Both the position numbers and the translations under genes were made by a program. Of a stretch of DNA of 64,000 nt, positions 7,561-16,059 are shown piece by piece (positions within the stretch are counted from its first letter, which is position 1; every line of letters starts with the position of its first letter). Origin of the DNA: Haloprofundus halobius (lineage in GTDB: Archaea; Halobacteriota; Halobacteria; Halobacteriales; Haloferacaceae); NCBI RefSeq assembly GCF_020097835.1, contig NZ_CP083666.1, positions 2,170,001 through 2,234,000 of the forward strand, read 5' to 3'. The notes below the pieces were generated by a model. That model saw only the letters and a program-made list of their open reading frames with translations, ran no database searches and was not told the DNA's origin.

Positions 7561-8538
7561 TCACGCCCACACAAGCGCCGCGTTGTGCTGCGTCAAATGC
7601 TCCGAACTGAGTCCTACCTCAGAGATGGGTAATTGCTCCCCCGCGCGGTCCAGAATCGTCTGCTTCAGGAGGTCACTCTCAGTCTCGAAAGTAGGATTTA
7701 CGAGCAGTCGGTAGTCGGCGTCGATTGTGAAGAGTTCGCGGTCGAACGCGGCATGATGCGTCTTACTGAGCGCCAAGACGTTCGAAAGATCCGCCCGATA
7801 CGCTGGGTAGTCACTCCAAGAGAGAACGTGTGCGACGTCGAGCAGTCCAGGGTGGTCTACACCTGAGACTGGGCACTGTTGGTCATAACGTGCAAGCGCC
7901 GTTGCACGAAACTCCGGGTCGACCGCCCGCGCATAGGTTACGGTCTCGTACGTGCTGGCCGTCATCGCGTCACTCTGCTCTGTCGTGGATGGTGACGCCC
8001 ACGTTTCGACAGCATCCTCAACGAACTCACGGCCCTGTGTAGTGAGCTCGTACAGATCGCCTTCCTTTTCGACGAGATCCATACTCCGAAGCCAGTTAGC
8101 TCGTTGGTGGGCCATATCCGTTTCACCGCGACTCCACCCCAGTTCCGGGTGGGTATCGAGCTGCTGGTCGCTGATTTCTTCGATGGTCATTGGAGCGACC
8201 GCGAGTGCGTAGAGAAGACTTCTGAGGCCGACGTTGTGATCACACAGAATCTGGAGTAGTGTCGCTGTGTCGTAGTTCTGCGTGTACTTTCGTCCGGAAG
8301 ACCCGAGTGCCCATCCGTCATCTTCCTGCTGTAGAAATCCCATCTGCCAGAGATATCTGATACGCCGCATGATCGACGTTCGGCTAGAGACGTTCGAGAA
8401 GGTCCCACGATGCCAGCCAACAAGCTCGTCCGTCGTTGGCTGATACGAGTCTACGAATTCGAGAATCGCATTCAACGTTTCAACGTACCGAGTCGCTCCA
8501 CCGAACATCGGGACGATACTTCGGAAACGGTCTGTCAT
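7561..8538 (-). CDS. HNH endonuclease with winged-helix N-terminal region
   Basis: A 325-residue protein. The C-terminal 100 residues are an HNH_2-type nuclease: YDQQCPVSGVDHPGLLDVAH, then HVLSWSDYPAYRADLSNVLA and LSKTHHAAFDRELFTID, giving the His-Asn-His arrangement. The N-terminal 200 residues are winged-helix-like repeats (TSIMRRIRYLWQMGFLQQED, GWALGSSGRKYTQNYD, ANWLRSMDLVEKEGDLYELT). This layout is known for haloarchaeal restriction-type proteins of uncertain specificity. It lies next to a VapBC pair, in a mobile region, so a role in defence or element maintenance is plausible. No methyltransferase is beside it, so a modification-dependent or single-protein system is an alternative to classical restriction. 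Confidence 0.8.
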   Translation of the reverse strand: MTDRFRSIVPMFGGATRYVETLNAILEFVDSYQPTTDELVGWHRGTFSNVSSRTSIMRRIRYLWQMGFLQQEDDGWALGSSGRKYTQNYDTATLLQILCDHNVGLRSLLYALAVAPMTIEEISDQQLDTHPELGWSRGETDMAHQRANWLRSMDLVEKEGDLYELTTQGREFVEDAVETWASPSTTEQSDAMTASTYETVTYARAVDPEFRATALARYDQQCPVSGVDHPGLLDVAHVLSWSDYPAYRADLSNVLALSKTHHAAFDRELFTIDADYRLLVNPTFETESDLLKQTILDRAGEQLPISEVGLSSEHLTQHNAALVWA

Positions 8539-8822
8539 TGCGTTGTCTGTTGAGTGGCTACCGTATGATCGTTTACTTTGTAGTCGTCAGAGGGGCACAC
8601 TCAGCGCAAACATCCATCTGCCATAAGAGGACAGAATTCGCTGCTAGTCTCAACGGCGAATTCGACGATAATGGTCGTTGAGACACCGAAAGTCGACACG
8701 GAATTGCAGTAACGGTTTCAGTACCAGTTCTCTGTGCAGCGTCAGTACGGATCTCGGTGTAAGACGAATGAGCACCCGAAATGACCCCTCTGTGAGTCTC
8801 CACAACTTCGTCAAATACGAAC

Positions 8823-9224
8823 TCACTCTTCGAGGTATGTCTCTAACGGAAGTCGGTCCAGACCGATGGTATCGTAGTCTTTCTCGCTGGAGAGTACTGC
8901 CCCGTCTCTCGTCGTAGCGATTCCTGCGTGGAGTGCATCGAACGGAGTCATCTGATACTCATCCAGAAACGCTGCTGCAGCGAGAATTGCGTCCTCGTGT
9001 TTGCTTGGTTGAATCGGAACTAACTCCAGAAGGTTGGCGATAGCTCGTGGTGCATCGATCTCATAGGCTGCCTGTTCACGGTCGTAGAAAAGGACCAGTA
9101 TCTCTGCATACGCCAAAATCGAGGTGTGAATGTCGTCGCGGTCTTCGAGCGCGCGGAGCGAAGATTCACGAAGCCAGTCTTCATCCTTGACTAAGGCTGT
9201 CAGAAAATCGGTCTCTACGTACAC
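8823..9224 (-). CDS. vapC: VapC-type PIN-domain toxin
   Basis: A 133-residue PIN-domain ribonuclease, the usual VapC length. The acidic site residues are visible: D in MYVETDFLTALV (residue 6), E in ILAYAEILVLF, and D in MTPFDALHAGIA, with a late acidic residue in LSSEKDYDTIGL. VapC toxins cleave tRNA or rRNA in the cytoplasm until bound by the VapB antitoxin. The GTG start at 9224 follows the stop of the antitoxin gene by three bases, so the pair is one operon with antitoxin first. GC is lower than in the metabolic genes further right. Confidence 0.85.
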   Translation of the reverse strand: MYVETDFLTALVKDEDWLRESSLRALEDRDDIHTSILAYAEILVLFYDREQAAYEIDAPRAIANLLELVPIQPSKHEDAILAAAAFLDEYQMTPFDALHAGIATTRDGAVLSSEKDYDTIGLDRLPLETYLEE

Positions 9225-9227
9225 AAT

Positions 9228-9494
9228 TTAGTCCTCACGCTCAGATGAACGTTCGGCTGCCTCATCCTCAACCTCTTGTGCGATTCGCTTTCGAGCATCA
9301 GACTTCAGTTGGTCTGCATCATCCCCCTCGAAGGCGTCGCCGACAGCCGCACGGATTCCCTCTAGTGGGTCGTCGTCGACGGGGAACAACGCGATATGGC
9401 TCGGGAGTTCGACGATCCGATACTTGTCTCCGAATCGTTCACGAACGTCTTTCGGGAGGTAGATGCGTCCGCGTTCGTCTGTAGACTTCGACAT
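9228..9494 (-). CDS. vapB: VapB-type AbrB-fold antitoxin
   Basis: An 88-residue protein started at ATG 9494 (MSKSTDERGRIYLPKDVRER). A longer frame to 9578 exists, but the extension lacks family character. The N-terminal AbrB/SpoVT swapped-hairpin motif TDERGRIYLPKDVRERFGDK binds DNA and represses the operon. The acidic C-terminal tail (SDARKRIAQEVEDEAAERSS) would neutralise the PIN toxin. Antitoxin precedes toxin, with a three-base gap. Autoregulation by the VapBC complex is expected from the family. Confidence 0.85.
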   Translation of the reverse strand: MSKSTDERGRIYLPKDVRERFGDKYRIVELPSHIALFPVDDDPLEGIRAAVGDAFEGDDADQLKSDARKRIAQEVEDEAAERSSERED

Positions 9495-9570
9495 AGGTGG
9501 TATGACTAGTACGTGATACGGGAACTTTCTAAAATCTTCCCACTCAATTAGCTGACACCGTGAACCAAGG

Positions 9571-9867
9571 TTAGTCATTTAACTCGCCCATACTGCTCTG
9601 CGCCAATCGACGCCGATCCAACACCTCTCCACAGTACTCACAGGAGCGAATGTACCAGCCTCCGGTGAGGTGGGTTTCTCGGTCAGCGGTTGGATGGTCA
9701 CAGGACACAGGAACTGGTACTGTAGGCTGTCGACCGAGTGATTTCAAACTCCGAATCCAGAGACGAGCGATACGACTGTCGAGTCGCGGGAATTGACGCA
9801 CTAAATAGCCCTCCGCTCCTCCGGGGGCTGATAAACTCGCCGTCGTAAATATCGAACCCGGGCTCAC
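9571..9867 (-). CDS. Possible small Cys-containing protein
   Basis: A 98-codon frame ending CDHPTADRETHLTGGWYIRS followed by CEYCGEVLDRRRLAQSS. The Cys-His and CxxC spacing looks like a small zinc-binding fold, and the composition of the last 60 residues is protein-like; the first 30 residues (SIFTTASLSAPGGAEGYLVR) may not belong, so the start is uncertain. It lies between vapB and orc1 on the same strand. Not recognised as a named family. Confidence 0.4.
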   Translation of the reverse strand: MSPGSIFTTASLSAPGGAEGYLVRQFPRLDSRIARLWIRSLKSLGRQPTVPVPVSCDHPTADRETHLTGGWYIRSCEYCGEVLDRRRLAQSSMGELND

Positions 9868-9900
9868 ATTACGTGGAGAAACCCAAACAACAGTAGTCAG

Positions 9901-11280
9901 TTACTGGTTAGCGATGCTTCGAAGCTGTCGACGCATGTGCGAATCAATGGGGATCTGGGCACACTGATCGTCGAGACCAACCGACTGTAAGAGGAGACTT
10001 GCCTCGTCAAGCAATGAGAGTTGGAGATATGTTCCCTCCCGGTAGCCGTCGCTGGTCCGAGTCATGTCGATGATTTTCAGCGTTTCGTACTCTCGAAGTT
10101 GGTCAGTGATTCGTTTCTGTCCAAGCACAGCCATCCCGATTGCCTCAGCGAATCCACGGTAGACGCGATACATCTGTGTCGCCTTGAAATGCGAACGCTC
10201 TGTGAACTCATCAAGGGCAGCAAGAGCGGCGATTGCGACCTTTGCCTGCGTTGGACATCCGCGAATCAAATCCTGTATCCGCGTCACTTCAGCGTCGTCG
10301 TTAGCCGCGTGGACATGCTCTTCACGGACTTGGTCGGCGTCGTCGTCACGAGCGACCTCACCAGCTAAGCGAAAGAGATCGAGACCACGTCGTGCGTCGC
10401 CGTGTTCCTGCGCAGAAAAGGCCGAACAAAGTGGGATGACGGCGTCTGAGAGCACCCCATCGCGGTAGGCGTCACGTCGTCGGTCGAGTATATCGCCCAG
10501 TTGATTTGCGTCGTACGCTGGGAACACGATTTCATCAGGTGCGAACGAACTCTCAACGCGAGTGTCGAGTCGATCCCCGTATTTGAGGTCGTTGCTGATA
10601 CCGACGACGGTGATGCTGGCCTCAACGTCGTTTTCTTCGCCCGCCCGAGAGAGTTGCATGAGCAGTTTACTGTCGTCAGCTTCCTCTGGAGGGACGTTTT
10701 TCCCGTCATCGGACGGTGCAAGACGGTCGATTTCGTCTAGAACAACGATAACAGCATCGTACAGGGCGTCGATTACGCTCCACAAACGGTCGTAGTAAGC
10801 CCCTGTTGCGATTCCCGAGTGGGGGATCTTGATTCCAGTTTCTGCGGGGTCGTTGAGGCTCTTGGCGAGATGAATGACTGTCTGAACTTCGGAGCGACGT
10901 TGGGCGCAATCGATAACTGCACGTCCGATCCGAACATCGTTGTTTGCAGCACGGTCCTCAACTTCGCGACTGACGTACCGAGTCACAAGCGTCTTTCCCG
11001 ACCCAGATTTGCCTAAGAGGAGAGTTCCTTTCCCAGATCCACCGGTGATCGTTGGTTTGAGTCGACGAGCAACCGTCTCGATCTGACTGTTGCGACCGAC
11101 GATTTTGTCGTGATCCGGGATATGGTCGATACGGAGCAGGTCTTCGTTAGCAAAAATCGGGTCCTCTTCGTCAAGGACTGAGAGTGGATCATCACGAGCG
11201 GTAGAACGAGAGTGCGCAACAGCCCCATGCTCGGCTGCATACTCACCGAGTGTTGACGGCTGTTCCGTCTGTGAAACCAT
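9901..11280 (-). CDS. orc1: Orc1/Cdc6 replication initiator
   Basis: A 459-residue archaeal origin-recognition protein. The AAA+ core has Walker A LLLGKSGSGKTLVTRYV (about residues 88-104), Walker B AVIVVLDEIDRLAP (about 176-189), sensor 1 in ITVVGISNDLKYGDRLD, and the arginine-rich sensor 2 helix in EHGDARRGLDLFRLAGEVAR. The C-terminal winged helix (from about residue 345) binds origin boxes. The family loads MCM at origins and in haloarchaea each copy usually sits beside its own origin. Here the start side faces a roughly 1-kb non-coding region with four matching repeats, so this gene and that region form a replicon module. Plasmid or secondary-chromosome-type copies diverge from Orc1-1, and this one looks accessory. 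Confidence 0.92.
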   Translation of the reverse strand: MVSQTEQPSTLGEYAAEHGAVAHSRSTARDDPLSVLDEEDPIFANEDLLRIDHIPDHDKIVGRNSQIETVARRLKPTITGGSGKGTLLLGKSGSGKTLVTRYVSREVEDRAANNDVRIGRAVIDCAQRRSEVQTVIHLAKSLNDPAETGIKIPHSGIATGAYYDRLWSVIDALYDAVIVVLDEIDRLAPSDDGKNVPPEEADDSKLLMQLSRAGEENDVEASITVVGISNDLKYGDRLDTRVESSFAPDEIVFPAYDANQLGDILDRRRDAYRDGVLSDAVIPLCSAFSAQEHGDARRGLDLFRLAGEVARDDDADQVREEHVHAANDDAEVTRIQDLIRGCPTQAKVAIAALAALDEFTERSHFKATQMYRVYRGFAEAIGMAVLGQKRITDQLREYETLKIIDMTRTSDGYREGTYLQLSLLDEASLLLQSVGLDDQCAQIPIDSHMRRQLRSIANQ

Positions 11281-11287
11281 ATACCGA

Positions 11288-11302
11288 ATTTCAAATGAAT
11301 TC
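11288..11302 (+). repeat. Origin-box-like repeat 1
   Basis: ATTTCAAATGAATTC, 8 bases outside the orc1 start codon; its closeness to the promoter suggests that Orc1 could also regulate its own gene. Confidence 0.65.
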
Positions 11303-11428
11303 GACTTAGGTCTTTCTTGTTCAGCTGAATAGAGCAGCGAAAGACGTAGAAAGAGACCACCTAGATGTCTGCTTTCTCAGTTGTCGGTGATTTGTGGTGC
11401 TGAATAATTGCTTGAGTTACAACACCAC

Positions 11429-11443
11429 ATTTCAATTGAATTC
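11429..11443 (+). repeat. Origin-box-like repeat 2
   Basis: ATTTCAATTGAATTC, preceded by CACCAC; the core is itself a near-perfect palindrome around CAATTG. Confidence 0.65.
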
Positions 11444-11544
11444 GTCTCAAAGCACGTCTTTGACGAGTGAACTCACCACTACAATGCTAACCGAATGTTT
11501 GACTCCCTTGTCGCTTCAGTATGGACAAGACACACCCACACCGG

Positions 11545-11559
11545 ATTTCAGATGAATTC
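11545..11559 (+). repeat. Origin-box-like repeat 3
   Basis: ATTTCAGATGAATTC, same orientation as boxes 1 and 2. Confidence 0.65.
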
Positions 11560-11978
11560 AGCGTTCAGAAAGTAACACAAGACCCCTTCGTTCATGTGTG
11601 ATCTTTCTGTGGTGACCAGATACTCTATAGACAGACTAGTAGCGAGAAATCATCTGAAAGACGGTGTTCTGTAGGTTATGCAATGAGGGGGTTTATAGAA
11701 TCTCGACTTCGCTTCGAACAGAGTATATAAATCCGCATCAGAAAATCCAACCAGCACTAGTTTCTGGCTTCTCATGGCTAGACAAGTACGTCTAGCGGTG
11801 TCTGGATTGTATTATATTTCCTAATCCACAAGATACTATACTATGGAGCGTTCCTCGAACTCTGGCTCTCTGACAATACGTGAGTCGTCGGCAGCAGTAT
11901 ACGTTGTACGCGTTACCTCGGTCTCCGGCATCAAACAGACCCCCGTTGGAAATCTAACTCACCCACTTGTTCAGAAGA

Positions 11979-11993
11979 GAATTCATTCGAAAT
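11979..11993 (-). repeat. Origin-box-like repeat 4, inverted
   Basis: On the minus strand ATTTCGAATGAATTC preceded by CACCAC; on the plus strand it is followed by TGTGGTGTGGGGG, a G-run of the kind seen next to archaeal origin boxes. Confidence 0.65.
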
Positions 11994-12275
11994 GTGGTGT
12001 GGGGGTCTGACCGACTACTGAATTCGAAAACAAGGCTACGGATTCGGTGGGAACGCAGCGTTCACGACACCCCGACCTCCCGGCAGGGTGGGAATGAACG
12101 GGGCCGGTGTCGTCGCAGCCCCCCGACGACGAAAGCACCGAACGGCGTGAGGCGCGCAGCGAGTCGCGGGGCTCGACGACGCCGGGGGCGTTCGAAGACA
12201 GGAGCATTTATGACCGATTCCTGACTCACCAAAATTGCGCACAAACAGACGATTCAACACCTCTAGCTATCGACA

Positions 12276-15200
12276 ATGGCCACCGACGATATTTCTACTA
12301 AAAATCCCGACACAGAAATCGACGACCAATCTCCCAAATATATCGAGATCACACCGAGTGACGACACAGTCAATCCCAATACCGTCGCAAGACACTGGAA
12401 ACGCCTCCACAATCTCGAATACAGCGTCGACGGCAACTGGCTCACCACGCTCTTCACCGACACCCACAAGCCCACTCTCGAATGGTTGCTCGTTAGTGAT
12501 GGTGGCGCAGACCCGAGTGTCACCTACTACGTTGGCCTGACCACAGAAACTGAACCGACAGAATCTCTCGATTCACTCCTCACACAACTCGAACGGATAC
12601 TCCGAGGGTTGTTCCCAGAGACCTACGAGTTCAAGCGAACACAACTCACCGAACACCCACTCGACAACGCCACCGACCCAGAAGCCTGCGCTGCAGTCGA
12701 GTTCTGTGGCGACGTCGACCGCTACGACGACTGGCAGACACAGCTGACACCACTCGCAGACTTCGCCGACGATGACACCGCCCGCGTCCCGCTCGCCGCC
12801 GTCGTCGAAACGATGGCCAATCAACCGCTCCCCGTCGTCTACCAAGCACTTGTCTATCCGTATCGTGACTGGCGTGGTGACGCCAGCTATCGGAAACACC
12901 AACTCAAGAACGGTGAGGACACCGCCACACAGCGTGCTGTTGCGACGCTGTTCGGACCCACAGACAGGGTTCCAGAGAACACGCAGATCCCCGATAGCGC
13001 AAAACCTCGCCTCGAAGAGATCGATGCCCGAGACGCTCGCCATACGTTCGTCGTAAACGCCCGCGCCGTCGCCATCGACCACGCTACCGTCGCGGATGAA
13101 AACACCTCAAGCGTAACTCCCCCAACTCCCGAAAGCGTCGCCCAGGAACTCAGCACGACACTAAGCGACGTTGGCCACACGAACTACGGTGTTACTGGCG
13201 TGGTCCGAACACCCGACTCCAAACGCAGCGCACGTGACGTACTCGACGACGTTCGAACTCAAACAGTCCACCAACCCGACTACGACACCCTCCGAACGCG
13301 ACTTCCCTGGACACCGACGCGCTCGAAAGCCATCATTGCCGACCCCGAGGAACTCGGCAACTTCACCGTCCTCGATGGATCGGCACTCACCACTGCAGCA
13401 AAACGCGCCATCGACCCAACACTCGGGGAACGAACTGCACAACCACGACCCCCAGCAAGCGAACTCACACACTACCACGGAGCAGGCCTCACACTCGGCC
13501 ACCCACTCACCCAGGACGGTACCCCCGACGATGACCCACTTGTCCTTCCACCATCGCTTCAACCACTCCATCTCGCATGGTTCGGGAAAACTGGCTCAGG
13601 GAAATCGACCTCGCTCATCAACGCGATGCTCGCGAACCACGAGGCCACAGACGGCGCGGACATCCTCATCGACCCGAAAGGCGACGGGATGCCCGAAGAG
13701 TATCTCCGAGCACACTACGCCGAATACGGCACCCTCGAGAACGTCTACTACTTTGACTGTGCGAACGTCCTTCCTGCGCTCTCGTTTTTCGATATTCGAG
13801 ATCAACTCGATGCAGGCATCGACCGGACGACTGCCGTCGAAGACGTCGTCGACCACTACATCGAAATCCTGCAGGGCATCATGGGCAGAGACCGTTTTGA
13901 GCAAGCGGTCCGCTCACCGGATATCATTCGGTATCTCGTCAAGGCCCTGTTCGACCCAGTCCACGGCTCAGATGCCTTCAGCCATCGTGAGTTCCAGCAC
14001 GTTACTGGCCGGATGCACCAGACACGCGACGCACCACCAGTGAGCGACCCTGACCTCCAAGGAATGCTCGCTGGTGTGGCATCCAACAGCCAGCGATCCT
14101 TTGACGAACTGATGCAGGGTGTCGCAAACCGTATCGAGAAGGTCCCAATCGACGACCGACTCGGGCGACTGTTCAACCACGTTCCCGAGGACGACACGGA
14201 TCCGGAACTCGACTTTCGAAAACTCATCGACGAGGACGCAGTCATCCTCATCGACACAGGCGGACTCCGCCCAGAGAGTCGCCGTGCCATCACGCTCGTC
14301 CTCCTCTCGAAACTCTGGAGTGCACTCCAGCGTCGTACCCGTGAATCAGACTCGAAAGAGCATCCACTCGTCAACCTCTATCTCGAAGAAGCATCCCAAG
14401 TCGCTGCCACGGGACTGATGACCGATCTACTCGCCCAATCACGGTCGTTCGGCCTCTCAGTCACGCTTTCGATGCAGTTTCCCGCCCAACTCCGAGAGCG
14501 GTCGCGCGAAGCCTACGCGGAACTGTTGAACAACGTCTCGACGATCGTCACGGGGAACGTCGCCGTCGACCGTGACCTCACTCGTCGACTCGCCACCGCG
14601 GACATGGACGCAAAGGACGTTGGAAATCGCCTCCGGGCACTCCGTCGTGGCCAGTGGCTCGTCAGTCTCCCTGCGCCGTTCGACGAATCCGAACCACGAC
14701 CGTTCCTCGTGGGGTCGGCACCACTCCCACCAGGCCACCCAGACGGAGACAACCCACTCGGACACGCAGGCCAAACCGCGTTCGATGCGGCCTTCGACGT
14801 TGTGCGTGACCGGACACGCCTCGATTACGGCCTCGAACTCTCTGCCCCCGAGGGACGCTCCAGCACGAATCTCACTACTGACGAGTTCGACAGTTCGCAT
14901 CCACCATTGGACACGGCATTCCCACTCACGAATCGCCTTCCCGACGCGATTACGTACGATATCGGCGCACACGCACTCGTCTGTGAGAACTGTGAAACGA
15001 GATACGACCCAACACAACAGGGTATCCTTCGCGGGATTCAGTGCTGTCACTCACTCGCCGAGGTCGACCGAGACGATATCCCTGTCTGTGATGTGAATCT
15101 CAAGCTCTCGACTGCAGAGCGCCGTCAAAGCGAGTACACGGATCGCCAACTCGCGTTCCTCCAAGTCGTCTACAACGCTCACCAGAAGCGCTACGATACC

Positions 15201-15869
15201 GAGTGGGAGTACGACATCACCCGCGATAGTATGGTCCGACTCATCGAGTACGTCGGTATTGAGCGCGACGCCGTCGACGAACTCATCGATGACGGACTAC
15301 TCAACGAGGACTGCACGCATCCGTACAAACTCTACACCGTTACACCGGAGGGCCGAGCCGAAATCCAAGTAGGTCACCGCGAGGGGATCGCGCACGGCGA
15401 TGGCCGAGGTGACCTCAGCGAGTCGAGTCTACACGTGGCGATGGTCGAAGTGGGACGACAGTATCTCGAACAGGCGTTCGTCGAGAATCCGGAGTCGGAG
15501 GCAGTCGAGGTCGTCACCTACTACAGCGACGAGAATGACGACCACCGTCTCGACGCCGTCTGTCTCGACGAGGACGGGGAAGTTGTCGTGACCCTCGAAG
15601 CCGAACGCATCAATAACGACCGGCGTCGCGCCATCCCCGAAGACTTCGACAAGATGGCAGCGTTCGACCCCGAAGCCGCGATTTGGATTGTTCGGACGCG
15701 AGATGATGCCCACGACATCATCGAGATGCTCAACGACCCACCTGAGGGTGAGCCGCGTGTCGAAAAGACCTACAGCCGTAATTCGCCGCCGCAACGATTC
15801 AGTATCGACCAACCAGGACTGAGTGAGATTGGGACAATGCGATACGTTCGGGATACGTTGCTTCGGTAG
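12276..15869 (+). CDS. VirD4/TraG-like DNA-translocating ATPase, large
   Basis: A 1197-residue protein. Residues about 430-800 are a HerA/VirD4-type motor: Walker A LAWFGKTGSGKSTSLINAML (about 434-453), the adjacent ILIDPKGDG motif, Walker B-like DAVILIDTGG, and the late LYLEEASQVAATGLMTDLLA with AQSRSFGLSVTLSMQFPAQL. The first 400 residues are specific to haloarchaeal members. After the motor come a CxxC pair (CENCETRYDP) with a later CC, then a winged helix (about 960-1045). The end holds HRLDAVCLDEDGEVVVTLEAE, a D-x(n)-ExE pattern like a PD-(D/E)XK nuclease. It probably pumps DNA during plasmid transfer or partition. The origin and orc1 lie immediately upstream. No relaxase or pilus genes are visible. 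Confidence 0.8.
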   Translation: MATDDISTKNPDTEIDDQSPKYIEITPSDDTVNPNTVARHWKRLHNLEYSVDGNWLTTLFTDTHKPTLEWLLVSDGGADPSVTYYVGLTTETEPTESLDSLLTQLERILRGLFPETYEFKRTQLTEHPLDNATDPEACAAVEFCGDVDRYDDWQTQLTPLADFADDDTARVPLAAVVETMANQPLPVVYQALVYPYRDWRGDASYRKHQLKNGEDTATQRAVATLFGPTDRVPENTQIPDSAKPRLEEIDARDARHTFVVNARAVAIDHATVADENTSSVTPPTPESVAQELSTTLSDVGHTNYGVTGVVRTPDSKRSARDVLDDVRTQTVHQPDYDTLRTRLPWTPTRSKAIIADPEELGNFTVLDGSALTTAAKRAIDPTLGERTAQPRPPASELTHYHGAGLTLGHPLTQDGTPDDDPLVLPPSLQPLHLAWFGKTGSGKSTSLINAMLANHEATDGADILIDPKGDGMPEEYLRAHYAEYGTLENVYYFDCANVLPALSFFDIRDQLDAGIDRTTAVEDVVDHYIEILQGIMGRDRFEQAVRSPDIIRYLVKALFDPVHGSDAFSHREFQHVTGRMHQTRDAPPVSDPDLQGMLAGVASNSQRSFDELMQGVANRIEKVPIDDRLGRLFNHVPEDDTDPELDFRKLIDEDAVILIDTGGLRPESRRAITLVLLSKLWSALQRRTRESDSKEHPLVNLYLEEASQVAATGLMTDLLAQSRSFGLSVTLSMQFPAQLRERSREAYAELLNNVSTIVTGNVAVDRDLTRRLATADMDAKDVGNRLRALRRGQWLVSLPAPFDESEPRPFLVGSAPLPPGHPDGDNPLGHAGQTAFDAAFDVVRDRTRLDYGLELSAPEGRSSTNLTTDEFDSSHPPLDTAFPLTNRLPDAITYDIGAHALVCENCETRYDPTQQGILRGIQCCHSLAEVDRDDIPVCDVNLKLSTAERRQSEYTDRQLAFLQVVYNAHQKRYDTEWEYDITRDSMVRLIEYVGIERDAVDELIDDGLLNEDCTHPYKLYTVTPEGRAEIQVGHREGIAHGDGRGDLSESSLHVAMVEVGRQYLEQAFVENPESEAVEVVTYYSDENDDHRLDAVCLDEDGEVVVTLEAERINNDRRRAIPEDFDKMAAFDPEAAIWIVRTRDDAHDIIEMLNDPPEGEPRVEKTYSRNSPPQRFSIDQPGLSEIGTMRYVRDTLLR

Positions 15870-15885
15870 GTGTCAGCGAGATAAT

Positions 15886-15938
15886 GACTCTGTTTGAACC
15901 CCTAGAATATGACAGAAAACCGTGATGAATACAGAGAG
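15886..15938 (+). repeat. Degenerate IS-type terminal repeat
   Basis: GACTCTGTTTGAACCCCTAG followed by GAATATGACAGAAAACCGT and GATGAATACAGAG aligns with the right end of the 5-kb element at 22751-22800 (reverse complement GGCTCTGTTGAAACCCTTAG ... GTGCTGAATAGAG). It is a mutated third copy of the same transposon end, with no transposase beside it. Confidence 0.6.
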
Positions 15939-16059
15939 TGGATACACAAAATCAATCGGCTATTCTGTTGTGCAACCGTGAAAATACCACCTAGTGAAAG
16001 ACCCTACGACGACCCCAACTGGAGAGTAACCCCGTGACTGCAGCGTCAGGGATGTTAGC

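Larger units (their letters stand above)
11281..12020. other. Candidate replication origin next to orc1
   Basis: AT-rich non-coding region upstream of orc1/cdc6. It carries four 15-bp boxes of pattern ATTTCNNNTGAATTC, three on the plus strand (11288, 11429, 11545) and one inverted (11979-11993). Two of the boxes are preceded by CACCAC on their own strand. Between the outer boxes lies an AT-rich stretch around 11720-11860 (GAGTATATAAATCC, TTGTATTATATTTCCTAATC) that could be the unwinding element. Inverted boxes flanking an AT-rich core beside the initiator gene is the standard layout of haloarchaeal origins. A half box TGAATTCGAAA occurs near 12018. Function is inferred. Confidence 0.7.

Noticed and set aside
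9495-9578. Longer start for the VapB antitoxin
   Set aside because: The extra 28 residues do not resemble the AbrB fold, whose usual start is the internal ATG 9494.
12107-12301. A 64-codon frame overlapping the start of the VirD4-like gene
   Set aside because: It is very arginine- and serine-rich, starts with GTG in GC-rich DNA, and runs 26 bases into the next gene; no sign of a real protein.
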